64,000 nucleotides of DNA from Rhizopus arrhizus (Eukaryota; Mucoromycota; Mucoromycetes; Mucorales; Rhizopodaceae). Positions within the stretch are counted from its first letter, which is position 1, and each line of letters opens with the position of its first letter. The translations under genes were made by a program, and so were the position numbers. Below are positions 45,011 to 56,167 of this stretch, piece by piece. Location of the stretch: NCBI GenBank assembly GCA_024220505.1, contig JAKZZE010000003.1:992001-1056000 (forward strand), written 5' to 3'. The notes beneath the pieces were generated by a model. It did no database searches. It was not told the DNA's origin and was given only the letters and a program-made list of their open reading frames with translations.

Positions 45011-45342
45011 AAAAAATCTTTTTTAGATAGTTTTATTTACCTGAAATTTTTGGAAAATATGAGCCATGTACGAAGAAAAGTCTGAAGACTATCATGGGCT
45101 GACTCGAGCAATAATAAGAACATGCATCTTACAGCTGTCTTTCAATTTAAGGCTATCCTCTATGTATGACTGTACTATGTACAAACAACGAAGGCTCTGT
45201 GTTGTTACAAATGCTTTTCTGTCACTAAATACTTTTATTGTTGCATACTCTTTGATCAGGAACCTTCATGAATACAAGTATTCAGGAGGAAGCTTATATG
45301 TTCTTTTCTTTTTTTTCTAAGCAAAACATTTGTGCTATTAAA

Positions 45343-47498
45343 ATGTCAAAGAAACAATCAATTATTTTAAACAAAAGATTAGCACTAAATGTTCAAAAAG
45401 GATTTAAGGTACTCTTCAATTAAAAGATTTATTGTGTAGTTGAAACCTTACTGAAAACTATACTTCATTCTAAAAAATAGTGAAAAAGATATGCAGAGAT
45501 TGTAAGCAGTATGACTATGAAACCAAATCACTCAATGCTTGTCCTTTTTATGATAAAGGTAATAAGTTCATAACCCTTGATAAAATATGACTAACCCATT
45601 GTTATACACAGAGAGTAAAAGAAATTATTACTATGAAACAAAAGTAGTAAAGTCAAAAAGAAAGAGGAAGCGATTAGAATCTGAGAAGCAAGATAAAAAA
45701 AAGAAATCATCATGTGTAGCAAATGTGGAAGAGAGGGACACAAGGATTCAAGATCTAAAGAGTACGAGTATCATAACAGGACAATGAATGAAATGATGGT
45801 AGAAAAGCTGGGGGATAGCTTTGAATGATATACAAGAAATGTTTATTTGTCATCTGCTATAAGGCCACAACATCAAAAAGCTTTTATTGAGCATGTTCTC
45901 GGGCTATCCGACTTTATTAGAAACGTACTACTTGGAGTACAATTATTTATCAACTTTTTCTTGGTGAACAACAAAGAATGAACTCATCAATATTATCTGT
46001 TCAACAACAATCTTTGGTACTCAATCTCTCAGCTTGTTATGAGAGTATGAGTGATCAACTCCAACTTTGTAAACAGTCCAATTGCTTGCTTTTGATAAAT
46101 TTAAGGCCGAATTTTCCCCAGTTATTTCTATATTAAAGGACCATCCATGTAAAGGTCATAGTGATGCTCTGTCAGCTAAATGTGCTGCGGTAGCTACAGC
46201 CTATTTAAACAACATGATTGAAATCTTTGAAAAAAGGGTATTGCATTCATTTCACAGAAGCATAAAGATTGTCTATCCTGTAAGTCTGAAGAAGCGATGC
46301 GTATGCAATATGCAATGAATAACAATCTTATGCTTTAAATAAGAATTGAATACCAAGATTATTAATCAACACTCTTTTGGATTTTGCTGGCAAAGATTAC
46401 TGAAAGACAAACCTATATGGCCAATGTGCCTGAATTTGATTTCTCTTCAAAAGATAAATCAGAGTGATGATACCTGCAGAAAATTACAAGAGTAAATGAC
46501 GATGGCACCTACAACTAAGAACTTGCCTGCTGCTCCTGCTCAATTTATACCAGCACTGACATATGTTTCAGGTCAAGTCGAACAAGAGGCCAAAAATTGT
46601 GAAGATCAAAGATCCATTCCATGACCTATTGGCTTTTATTCCAATCTCCCGTTTCAAGTGGAGATACATATAAAAGAAATCGAAACTGGCCTTACAAGTG
46701 CGAAAACTACATTCCAAGGTACCTATAAAGACTACTTGCGAAAAAATCTTGAAGAATTGAATCGTCTTTTTGAATTCTACTGATTCAAGTCTGCATCTTT
46801 CAGATCACATGATTATAAAAGGTGTCAGAGAGCTATTGATGAGATGGCAAATATCTTTATCGACGATGCTAAAAAATACAACAAAAAGAAAAGGAAAAAG
46901 ACAAGGTGAAACAGGTGGAGAAGAAGGTTAAGAAGATCTGAAAAAATGAAAAAACAAAAGAAATGCTTTGTCAAGAAGATATTGAGAAAAAGGCGTCAAA
47001 AGGGAAAAATATCTGTTAGTCGTTGCCCATCAAGTTTAAACAATCTGAAGCCTTAACACTGATAATGTTTGGCAATGGAATGAAGCAGAAGGATGGTGTT
47101 TTCATGAAAAAAAAAGCACTCTCCGGTCCCACACTATTTTGTACGGTAAACTACTTGAATAACAAAGCCAAATACATTGTGCATTACTAGATATAAATGA
47201 ATACCTGACTTACCAAGTACGTTTCTATTCTAATCATTATTTAACTTCATCCTGATTTATCAATCTGGAATAGATTTGCAATAGCTGTTGTATAAGAAAG
47301 CAGGAAAGAAAAAGACGAGGATATGAAGGAAAACTGACAAATAGTACTCTGAACCGTAAAACTTGCGGAATGCTTTGACAACGAGTTATTAATGCCAGCA
47401 AAGATATGCTTGATATTGCAAATTCTTTTTTCAGAAACAAAGGGCGTTCAGAAGCTTTTACAAGAAAAATCGCTGTAGAAGAAACAGCTGCTCTTTAA
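45343..47498 (+). pseudogene. Fanzor (TnpB-like) nuclease pseudogene
   Basis: Fragments in several registers keep the order expected of a eukaryotic TnpB homologue. N-terminal zinc knuckles come first: ICRDCKQYDYETKSLNACPF, then CSKCGREGHKDSRSKEY. A helical region follows (QKAFIEHVLGLSDFIRNVLL; SDALSAKCAAVATAYLNN; FRSHDYKRCQRAIDEMANIF). A RuvC-like segment comes next: IMFGNGMKQKDG, with LLDINEYLT further on. The C-terminus reads NRKTCGML, stop, QRVINASKDMLDIA, matching the zinc-finger/RuvC-III signature (CG..W.RD.NA..N). At least one frameshift in an A-rich run near 45700, several in-frame stops, and TGG-to-TGA at about 47376 make it non-functional. An intron with a good branch site (TGACTAACC, before 45610) shows that it was once a spliced gene. 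Confidence 0.6.
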
Positions 47499-48687
47499 GA
47501 GATTTAGATATTAACATTATAATGATAAGTTTATAACAAAATAATTCATAGTTTCATAAGAAGTACCAATTATTTTTTCATTGAACCCATTGAAATTTTC
47601 CAATTATTACCATCAAATTATCTCAATTTTCTATTTCTCTTTTCTCACATATTTACATTTTTCTCAAATACTTGAAAAATACTGTAAACTAGAAAAGAGA
47701 AAGGAAATGAAATGCTTAAGATTACAATTGATCAAAACAATAGGCGTTCTCTTTTATATCTTGTAATCATCCTATTCTTTTGTAAATTCATATAAACTTT
47801 TGAATGAATGTATTTTTTTTAAAAGTAATTAACAGATTTTAAGACCATAAAAGTATTTTCCCTAGTCATGTATGGTTTTCTAAAGAGTATATTCTTCTGC
47901 ATTATACTATCATGACATGTTCTGTTAAAAGAATATTTTTATGTGTTCTAGAACATTTTGAATTTTTGACATCCACTATGTACACTGGTGTAATTAATCA
48001 GATATCTCCTCTTTTCGATTTGTATATAATTTACACTTTGGAATAGTATCAAGTTTAAGCTTGCAAAAGTAATATTACTAGCAATCACTGACCAAAGAAA
48101 ATATGGGCTATAATCTTATAAAATCCTTTACAAATTGCAACATGTTCTCTTTGGCAAGCTACAACAATGACATGACTCTATGACTGAACTTGAATACCTG
48201 TTTTATCTTTAATGATCTTTAAATTATAAGATAACTTTTTCGATAGATGTTTGTATGAAACACTGAGGTTAAATTGATTGTTTGTGTACCATGAAGACCA
48301 ACCAAATGTCTCACATCAAAAAGAGCAAGAAAAATAAGTGATCTGTTATCTACTTTATTGATAACACAGCCAGTCACAGTTCTTTTTTTTTTTTTTGTCT
48401 AGCTTATTTAGCAGAGTAAAGACTCAACGTACAGATTTGACTGTATGATAACATGATTTATAATCAAGAAAGAAAAAGCATAAACTGAACAAAGTTTCAA
48501 CTATAATCTCACTTAACTGTAGCAAATGTACAAATTTGTACTCTAGTTTACCCTGAGAAGTACATCCAAGACTTATTAAAGTCTAAAAATTACTTGTTTG
48601 TTTTCTATGTTTTTGTTATATTGGTTTTTTACTATAAGTTTACGGATTTAGTTTTTTTGTGGAGCAAACATTTTTATTTTTGCATAC
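47499..48687. other. AT-rich spacer between transposon relics
   Basis: No gene recognised. It contains a T tract near 48384–48397 and short chance frames. Confidence 0.45.
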
Positions 48688-49792
48688 TCAAAGTATTAAT
48701 TCAAGAGCCAAACATCTATCCAAAAAGGAACAAGAATGCTGAATCCAGCCTTTACAGTCTTCAACGAATATTTTTCTGACTGATTCGATAGCTCTAGCAG
48801 CTACATTATCCGTTGTAATAAAAAAAATACTCTTTAATCCACTCTTAACCTTTATCCAGAACAACACGATAGGATTTAAAAATGGTGGATATGATGGCAG
48901 GTTCTTAGATTTATAAACGCGATCCGAAATCAATTTCTGAACATCAGACACTATGAATGACGACATTATCCATGACAAGGTAATGGTCCTTCATCTCATG
49001 CTTATCGAGCGTATCCATAATACCAGTTAGGAATTTCAAGAAAAAAAAAATGCTCACTACGTATGCCAACCCTAGCATTCACTTCAGTAACCTCTTATCC
49101 TACGTCATTACCTCTCCTCTTCTTTTTGACAGAAATGCTTTTCTTCTGAGGAGCTTTTGGCTTAAGCAGGGACAAGTCAATCACTCCTTTTTCGCAAATG
49201 GCTCCAATAATCGTAATTGTAATGTCTCTGTTCGAACGAAATTCAGTCTTAGTGGGTACTCCGCGCTTTGATCTTCTGAAATTGCGACGAATATACATAT
49301 TAAACCCGCCTCATCAATAAAAACGTAGTTGTTTTGTCAGTTCATATCCTTATCTGTCTGCTATTCAAGAATTTTTTTTTCTCTTCGCTGATTGAGATTA
49401 TTATTTAATGTTTTCGCAGCTACAAACTTGTCGAGCTTCTTGAGGGTCACAGATGTATGCACGATAAGATGTATGTGGAGACCTGAAAGAGTAATCGATT
49501 CGATTTTTGGGAAAACTTCTAGTAGTACATTCCTTGTCTGCCAAGGTGTTGCTGCTGTATTCTTATCGTAGAAATCACAGAGGAAGTCCGTACGATGCGT
49601 CTGGAGCTTTGATATCTACTTGGTTTGCTACTTCCTGGTATCAGGCAAACGCTTTTCTTTGTTGCCCCTATATAACTTAACATAGTGCTGAGTTGTTCTT
49701 TCAACAATACCAACAATAAATGCAGCTTTTCTCGCTGATATTTCTTGTTCTATCACAAGATTAAGGAGCTCTTGCGCCTGCTCTGGGATATA

Positions 49793-49824
49793 AGATCGAT
49801 ACGATCGATAAGATCGATAAGATC
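49793..49824. repeat. GATCGATA short tandem repeat
   Basis: About three to four copies of a GATCGATAA-like unit inside the transposase relic, read as repeating Ser-Tyr-Arg on the minus strand. Confidence 0.8.
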
Positions 49825-49875
49825 CCCGAGTTTTTCTTACGAACGTCTTTGCTACAGATGACTTTTTGATGTTAC

Positions 49876-49897
49876 TTTTTTTTTTTTTTTTTTTTTT
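49876..49897. repeat. T22 tract in transposase relic
   Basis: Twenty-two T inside the relic. On the minus strand it would encode polylysine, and its slippage may explain one frameshift. Confidence 0.9.
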
Positions 49898-50554
49898 GCT
49901 CAGAGCCGACTTTTACTACATCTTGGTCTTCTTTCTTCATCAAACCTTGGCGATAGCTTTGATAGCTATGTAGGTCTATAAGCTTTTTAATGTTGGGTCC
50001 ACTCTGCTTAGCCCTTGTACCTGGCATCTCCCAGTGGTGGCACTCGATATTGACATTGTTATATAAGTCTATTTGTTGTTTCTCAATGTCCATTGGCTCC
50101 ATACTGGGAATCTCGTCAGTTATATTGAGAAATATTCCAAGCTGCTGTAATGCAATTAGATAAGCCTAGAGATGGATGTTATCATGAGAGATACGAAGGA
50201 AAAAACGAGCTTATACTTTCTAAAAGTACTCATACTTGGATTGAGTCAATCCGCCTACCTGACTAATTTTATCCGAGCGTGTAACCTGAGGATTTGCGAA
50301 TTGTTTCAACAATTGTGATTATTCTTTTCCATGAATAGACAGCATTCAAAGGAATAAATTGAGCATCTTTTCTGTACTTGACAATCCTGTTATCCCATGA
50401 AAGCTAAATCCCATAGTTATGAGATATGAATGTATTGTTATTTTTAATTAATAAACTCTAAATATCTCAAGATTACTTCAAAGCTACTGTGAACATGGTA
50501 AATTCCTCCTTTTAAAACTTCTTCTGTTCTGATCAAGTTTAAGCTATCACTCAT

Positions 50555-51037
50555 AGCAAAAAATTAAAGCTCATAAAAAGCTCTCCCATTGTCTATCTAT
50601 CAAAGAGGAAGCAAAAGATAGATCATAAAATCATAATCCTCTACGTACTATATTTAAGAATGCTCGACAGCCTTTATTTAGATGTTGATTAAGATAAAAG
50701 TTATTACCCAAAAATGTCGCTAGAGACTGAGTCAGACTGTGACTTCCCAGAAGTATCCTCACAGTAAAAAACCAATCTCGTTAATTTCCTTTTTAGGGTG
50801 GATACTTTTACAAAATCCTTTTTTTGCCACAAATGTTTGTTTTAAGCTTACGATTATGTGTTTACATAAGAAAGGATTATTCATAGATTGTTAGCATGTC
50901 AACCTTGTTATAAATTTAACTGAGTGGTTCTTTCTATTTATATACCAACAGATACCTGACTTGATAACGCACATCCTACAAAAATAAAGCATTTCGCTTG
51001 GTGATCTTACAATTACTTGTGTGACACACAAAAGTGC
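50555..51037. other. Upstream region of the P450 gene
   Basis: AT-rich, no gene. It holds the promoter region of the cytochrome P450 gene. Confidence 0.5.
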
Positions 51038-51044
51038 TATAAAT
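51038..51044 (+). promoter_or_regulatory. TATA box of the P450 gene
   Basis: TATAAAT, 64 nt before the chosen start codon. An in-frame ATG at 51021 lies upstream of this box and is therefore unlikely to be transcribed. This decides the start at 51102. Confidence 0.5.
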
Positions 51045-51101
51045 TCCATGCTTAGTTTTCTTCATCTTTTCTCTCTTTTAATTTTTTTTTTTTACAAAAA
51101 A

Positions 51102-52908
51102 ATGCCTGATCCTATTTTTACCCATGCCCTTGGTCTCTCGACTGCGTTACTCACTGCTTTGGCAATAAAGTATCCAGATCGCGCTATATTTGATGAACAT
51201 CGAGAAGGTATCGCCTATAAAAAAGGATGGCCTCTCGTAGGGCAATTGCCGGTAATCATATCAAATGCAGAATTGATGCATGAATTCTTTATGAATGGCT
51301 TTAATGATTTGGACTCTCTAACGACGTAAAAAAAAAAAAGCGTAACACAAACTGTATTCACTTTGTTTAATTAGGACAGCATCTGCATTTGGCATTCCTC
51401 GTAGTATAGCAACCATTGATCCTCGAAATATTGAGCATATATTAAAAAGTAAACAAATAAAAAATAGAAATGAATTTTTTTTAATTCTTTTTGTTAGATA
51501 ATTTCGAAAACTACGTAAAAGGACCTAACTTTAATGATGCCACAGAAGATTTACTTGGTCATGGCATATTTAATGCAAATGGTGAGCAGTGGAAGTATCA
51601 AAGAAAAACAGCAAGTCATATCTTTAATGTAAAAAATTTTAGAGATTTGTTTACAGAGTAAAAAAAAAAAAAAAAAAAAAATCTTATTAATGATTCAAAA
51701 CCCAATTGAGATCTAAACATTAAAATACAGGGTCTTTATCAAGGAGCTTAGTATTATGTTTTCAGGAACATTTGATAAAGCCGCAAATACGGGACAAATA
51801 ATTGATTTCCATGACATTATGTTTAAATACACTTTGGATTCTTTCATCTTGTAAGTATATGATGTATTTGTACAATTAAAAAACATTGAAACTTTTTTTA
51901 AAAAAGACTTGGGTTTGGTGTTCAACTCAATGCATTGAACAGCAAAGAAAAAGTGCCATTCGCAGCCTCTTTTGATGAATGCCAACTCAATAGCTTTCAA
52001 AGATTTGTCAATCCCTTTTGGAAACTAACTGAACCCATCACAACATTTTTTCAACCCACAAAGAAATCTACTCGTCAACATCTAAAAACGATTAATGAAT
52101 TTGCAGATCAGGTCATTCAAAAGCGTAGAAAGGAGATAGCCAATGGAGAAATACATCAGCGCGACCTATTGTCTCGCTTCATGAATACACACAACGAGAA
52201 AGGTGAATTGCTGAATAATAAAGAGTTGAGAGATATTATTTTGAATTTTGTGATTGCTGGACGAGACACAACAGCTCAAGCCTTATCTTGGACTTTTTAT
52301 AACCTCTTATTACATCCTCGTATTGAAAAAAAGTTATTGGAAGAAATTGAATGTTATGTTACGGATGATTTGATGAAAACACCTACCGAACTGTATGACA
52401 CCATAAAGAAAATGATATATGCTCATGCAGTGTATGTGTATTTCCAAATGCAAATAATACTCTTGACCCATTCCCTACTCTTTTTAGATTTTATGAAGTG
52501 TTAAGATTGCATCCTTCTGTTCCAAACAACCAAAAATACGCGCTTGATAACGACATATGGCCAGATGGAACCTCAGTCAAAAAAGGCGATTATGTCTTTT
52601 GGTGTCCTTGGGCTCAAGGTCGCTCAACAAAGGTATGGGGCACTGACGCACATGAATTTAAACCAGAGAGATGGATCACTGACAAGGGCGAACTCCGCAG
52701 AGAATCCCAAGGTCAGTGGCCTGCTTTCCATGCTGGACCTCGGGTTTGCTTGGGTCAAAATTTAGCAACACTTGAAGCCTTGATAGCCATGATCTTTATT
52801 ATTAAAAAGTACAAATTAAGACTCATGCCGAATCAAAATATCACATATCAAGTGTCACTGACATTACCAATGAAAGAGGGCATGAAAGTTCAAGTTGAAA
52901 AGCGCTAA
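51102..52908 (+). CDS. Cytochrome P450 monooxygenase (CYP52/86/704-like)
   Basis: Six exons (51102–51325, 51375–51448, 51498–51657, 51731–51850, 51907–52431, 52488–52908) encode 507 residues, a normal P450 length. Motifs: GWPLVGQLP after a weak N-terminal hydrophobic segment, GEQWKYQRKTASHIFN (helix C), AGRDTTAQALSW (helix I oxygen-activation motif), YEVLRLHP (ExxR), PERW-type FKPERW, and the heme loop FHAGPRVCLGQNLA with the Cys ligand. The helix-C and I-helix sequences resemble CYP4-clan-like fatty-acid or alkane hydroxylases, so oxidation of long-chain lipids at the ER is likely, but the substrate is unproven. Intron 3 contains A22. An upstream in-frame ATG would add a further hydrophobic segment but lies before the TATA box. 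Confidence 0.92.
51660..51681. repeat. A22 tract inside P450 intron 3
   Basis: Twenty-two A directly after the donor GT of the intron 51658–51730. Confidence 0.9.
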
Positions 52909-53478
52909 ATTTGCTCTCGTAGAAATAATTGGCTCGTACAACGTATTGTCTTTGTTCTTCGTTTATTTCATAAAACAATGTATGTTTGTATCAATAAAAA
53001 CTTATCCACTTTTATTTTATGTTGACTTGTTATGCATACACAAGTAGTACAGTCACTTGTGAAAAATATCAAAAGTTATATCAGACAAGCATAAAAGGCA
53101 CTTGAAAGTTTCTGAAGAAAATCTATCAATTACTACACTTGCTCTACTCAGCAAATTGTTAGGCTATGCTAAATCCTTGAACCGTACTTGATCGTAGAAA
53201 AGGATACAAAAAAAAATACTTCCTGTTTGGTGAAATAAACTGCCTTCAAAAAAAAAAACCTTGACAATAGGATTACTCTGATTAGACAGCTAATCTTATT
53301 AGGTATATTAGAAAAGGATAGGCAAAATCACATAGAATTCATTGCTGATACTACTGATAAAACGCACAAATAACCAGTAAATATATAAAAAAAATTCTTC
53401 AATGTGATGTTGATCCGATTAAATCTATCTGTATATATTTCCAAACTTTTTGGGCAATGTTTTATTTATTTTATAAAC
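52909..53478. other. Convergent intergenic region, P450 and RPL27
   Basis: 3' flanks of two convergent genes. AT-rich, no gene seen. Confidence 0.6.
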
Positions 53479-54187
53479 TTAGAATCTAAGCTTGCTGAAG
53501 AACCACTTGTTCTTTCCAGTTTGGTAACGTTCTTCAAACAACTTCTTAATGACCTTCTTGGAATCTTCACGTTGGGTGGGTTCCTTGAAAGTTTCAGAAG
53601 AGATAGTACCCTTAATTTGTTCCAATTCCAAACCGTAACTATATACATATACTGTGTTAATATCCAATCAAATTGATTTCAATCTAAACATTACCGAGTG
53701 GGCATCATGTGGTTGTAGTTGACGATCTTGATGAAAGGCTTGACCTTGGAGCGCTTAGCAACCTTCTTCTTACCCATGGACTTGGTGACCTTGAGAGGAG
53801 TACGTTCGACACCAGCAACAACGGCATAACCGTAGGGTCTTTCCTTGGTACCTTCATCGTGGTCTATTGATCATATAAGTATAAAAGAACGCGCTTTTGT
53901 TTTTTTCGAATTGATATACATACTACGGACGACAACAGCCTTCTTACCGGCATAACGTCCTTGAAGGATGACAACAACCTATATAATGCAAAATTAAGAT
54001 TGAGCAAATTGAACATTAAAAAATTCCCATTCCAATGTCATGTTTTGTCTCCCTCTCTCTTTTTCTCTTTTTCTCTCTTCTCAATTCATCCATCCATATA
54101 CAAAATGTATTCATCCATCTTTCTCTTTCATCTAATACTTGTTCTGAAAAAATGCTTTACCTTTCCAGCTTTAATGAATTTAACCAT
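53479..54187 (-). CDS. RPL27: 60S ribosomal protein eL27
   Basis: Four exons on the minus strand (54161–54187, 53924–53978, 53695–53863, 53479–53638) give exactly 136 residues, the eukaryotic eL27 length. The first exon is only nine codons (MVKFIKAGK), a common pattern for ribosomal protein genes. The KOW-type start [18 protein letters not shown] is followed by [49 protein letters not shown], and the conserved C-terminus [11 protein letters not shown]. It is a structural component of the large subunit. CT-rich sequence lies inside the first intron (54060–54135), probably important for expression. Confidence 0.97.
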
Positions 54188-54292
54188 GGCTGCTTAAAGT
54201 GGATTTATAAGAGAAGGGGAAATCTTTTTTGTGTATGATTTCAAACTTTATTAAAAAAACTCCCTCTTCCAACACATTTATTTACACTCCGA

Positions 54293-55529
54293 CTACTGCT
54301 GTTGTTCAAAGAAGGCAGGATTGATATACATACTCTTACCAGTGGATAATTGATTGAAACCAAGCCTTGGTCTATTATTACTATTACTTCTCATACCACC
54401 ACGCATCATCATTTCATTATACATTCTTATATTTGGAGGGACAGGTGGAGTGGGAAAATAGGGCATGCTTGGATTAAATGCAAAATTCATTGGTGTATTA
54501 CCCAATCTAGGGATATTGGCAGTATTATTGATAATATTTCTTGTAGGTTTGCTACTTGATTCTAATAGTAGTAGTAATTTATTAGTTCTACAATTCGTGT
54601 GAATATAAGAATACCTTTTGGAAGGTGCTTAAATGGATTAGGCGCTGTTGTAAAAAGAGCATAAACACGTTTATGGTCAAATTCACTTTTTTTTAAAGAA
54701 AAGTTTAGCAAACTACATGCATTGTAAATGCTATTTACATTTTCTCAAATAACTCTTTTGCATATGTAGCATATTCTTCATTACTAAATTCAAGAAAGAC
54801 AATTCTTTTGTATGTCCGTAAGTACGTATACAGAATAGTACAAAGTTATATGTATACCCTTTTGATTTTCCATTCATTTTATACTCAAAAAATGACATTT
54901 CTTTGAGGTGTTCAATAAGGTTTGTCTTTCTTAATGGTTCTTGAACATCTTTATCGGTTGTATACTAACAAAAGGATTCAGTGTATTTCATAAACTTTAT
55001 TGAATTTATTTTTACCCAATGAAGCTCTCCTAAATATATGCTGTTTGTAGGTTGATTTGATATGCCACGTAACTGAGTTAAAGAAGTTGGTATTTGCTGC
55101 TGTTGATGATGATGATGATAATTTTGTTGCTGTTGCTGTTGCTGTTGCTGCTTATGACTTTGATAAGCTTGAGTTGTAGTTTGTATCTTTTGTGAAGCTA
55201 AAGAGCTATTTATTCAAATCGAACCTTGTAGTATTTGACTCTTTATTTCTAACCTTCGATTGGATCTTCATTTGACTTGAGCGACTTTGTTTGCTAAGAA
55301 ACATTTATTAGATTTCCTCTTTTTCCATCAACTAATTTACCTTCTCATCCACAGGTTCTTCAGACCTTGATCTCTTTTTCATTGGCACATCGTGAACAAT
55401 CTCTTCTAAGTCGTCGCCCTATTTTAATATCAAAAGCTTTTGTTATATCCAGAAAGAAGTAAAAGAAAAAAGATCGATTACCAAACTGAAATCGTAATCG
55501 CCATAAATATCTACGTCTTCTTCTGCCAT
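54293..55529 (-). CDS. CPSF6: CPSF6/7-like RRM protein (cleavage factor Im 68/59 kDa type)
   Basis: Eight exons (55482–55529, 55341–55418, 55254–55293, 55016–55197, 54858–54964, 54739–54804, 54615–54685, 54293–54561) encode 286 residues. The acidic N-terminus MAEEDVDIYGDYDF resembles CPSF6. A basic stretch (MKKRSRSEE) and a polyGln/His region follow. The single RRM is at about 102–175, with RNP2-like SIYLGELHWYTT and RNP1-like GKSKGIVFLEF. The C-terminus is Pro/Met/Asn-rich with GGMRSNSNNRPR. CPSF6 binds CFIm25 and helps choose poly(A) sites in the nucleus. The C-terminus lacks the RS-rich domain of animal CPSF6, so another small RRM splicing factor is possible. All eight exons join in frame with GT–AG introns. 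Confidence 0.75.
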
Positions 55530-56167
55530 TATATATGTGAATAAAAAGCACAGAGTGAAGTTCGGTTACTAAATTATTTAACAATATGCGATTGCTAATT
55601 CGAGGAGATTGTTTTTATTTTATTTTTTGAAAACAAGCATGAAATATGGACTATGAGTAGCATTTGATTTATTTGCGAGTAAATGCTCACTCAGGGCAAC
55701 TGAAACATAAAAATGTTTGTTGGCCTGGATGATACGATCCAAAAGGTACTAGTTCAAGAGTTTATTCCTTCATTTTGGGTGAACAAGAAGCAAACAAACT
55801 TTCGAAATTATGCAATATACTTATTACTGAAATAATTAAGAGATTTATACAGAATAAATCATAAGCTAATATTACAAACTCCCATTTGAGAAAGATACAT
55901 AAAAATGAATGTAACGAATGAAGATTATTGGTGTATTTAAGCAAGTACATTATATACATAAGGCATTGACTACATTTTAACTAGAGTGTCGAATATAATG
56001 CTTTTAGAATCTTTTATATCTTTGGCTATAACGTATTCTCTTTTAGCCTCAGGACGAGTGCTTTTTATGTGATTGACAAAAATAGTTGTCTTTCATGATA
56101 ATACATAATTTGAATGTTTTAATAAAAAAAAAAGATTTATTTACTGATGAAAATAAAAAAGAATATC
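55530..56167. other. Intergenic region between CPSF6-like and TPS2 genes
   Basis: Promoter side of the CPSF6-like gene and 3' flank of the trehalose gene. Nothing else recognised. Confidence 0.55.

Larger units (their letters stand above)
48688..50554 (-). pseudogene. Decayed multi-exon gene with Tc1-like DDE transposase
   Basis: Read on the minus strand from 50554. A start (MSDSLNLIRTEEVLKGGIYH) has a probable GTAATC–TAG intron and continues LSWDNRIVKYRKDAQFIP. QVTRSDKISQVGGLTQSKY and MEPMDIEKQQIDLYNN, then HHWEMPGTRAK, follow after stops. Transposase parts come next: ERTTQHYVKLYRGNKEKRLP-like and LSGLHIHLIVHTSVTLKKL-like segments, FIDEAGFN (first catalytic Asp), SKRGVPTKTEF, TIIGAICEKGVIDL, and YPPFLNPIVLFWIKVKSGLK, where the usual E of NPIE is V. 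It ends CKGWIQHSCSFLDRCLALE. Frameshifts and stops break it repeatedly. Whether the first 450 nt belong to the same gene is uncertain. The end motifs are close to a Tc1-like family common in Mucorales. Confidence 0.65.

Noticed and set aside
51021..51101. Upstream in-frame ATG adding 27 residues to the P450
   Set aside because: A TATA-like box at 51038–51044 lies downstream of that ATG, so transcription probably starts after it. The start at 51102 gives a normal family length.
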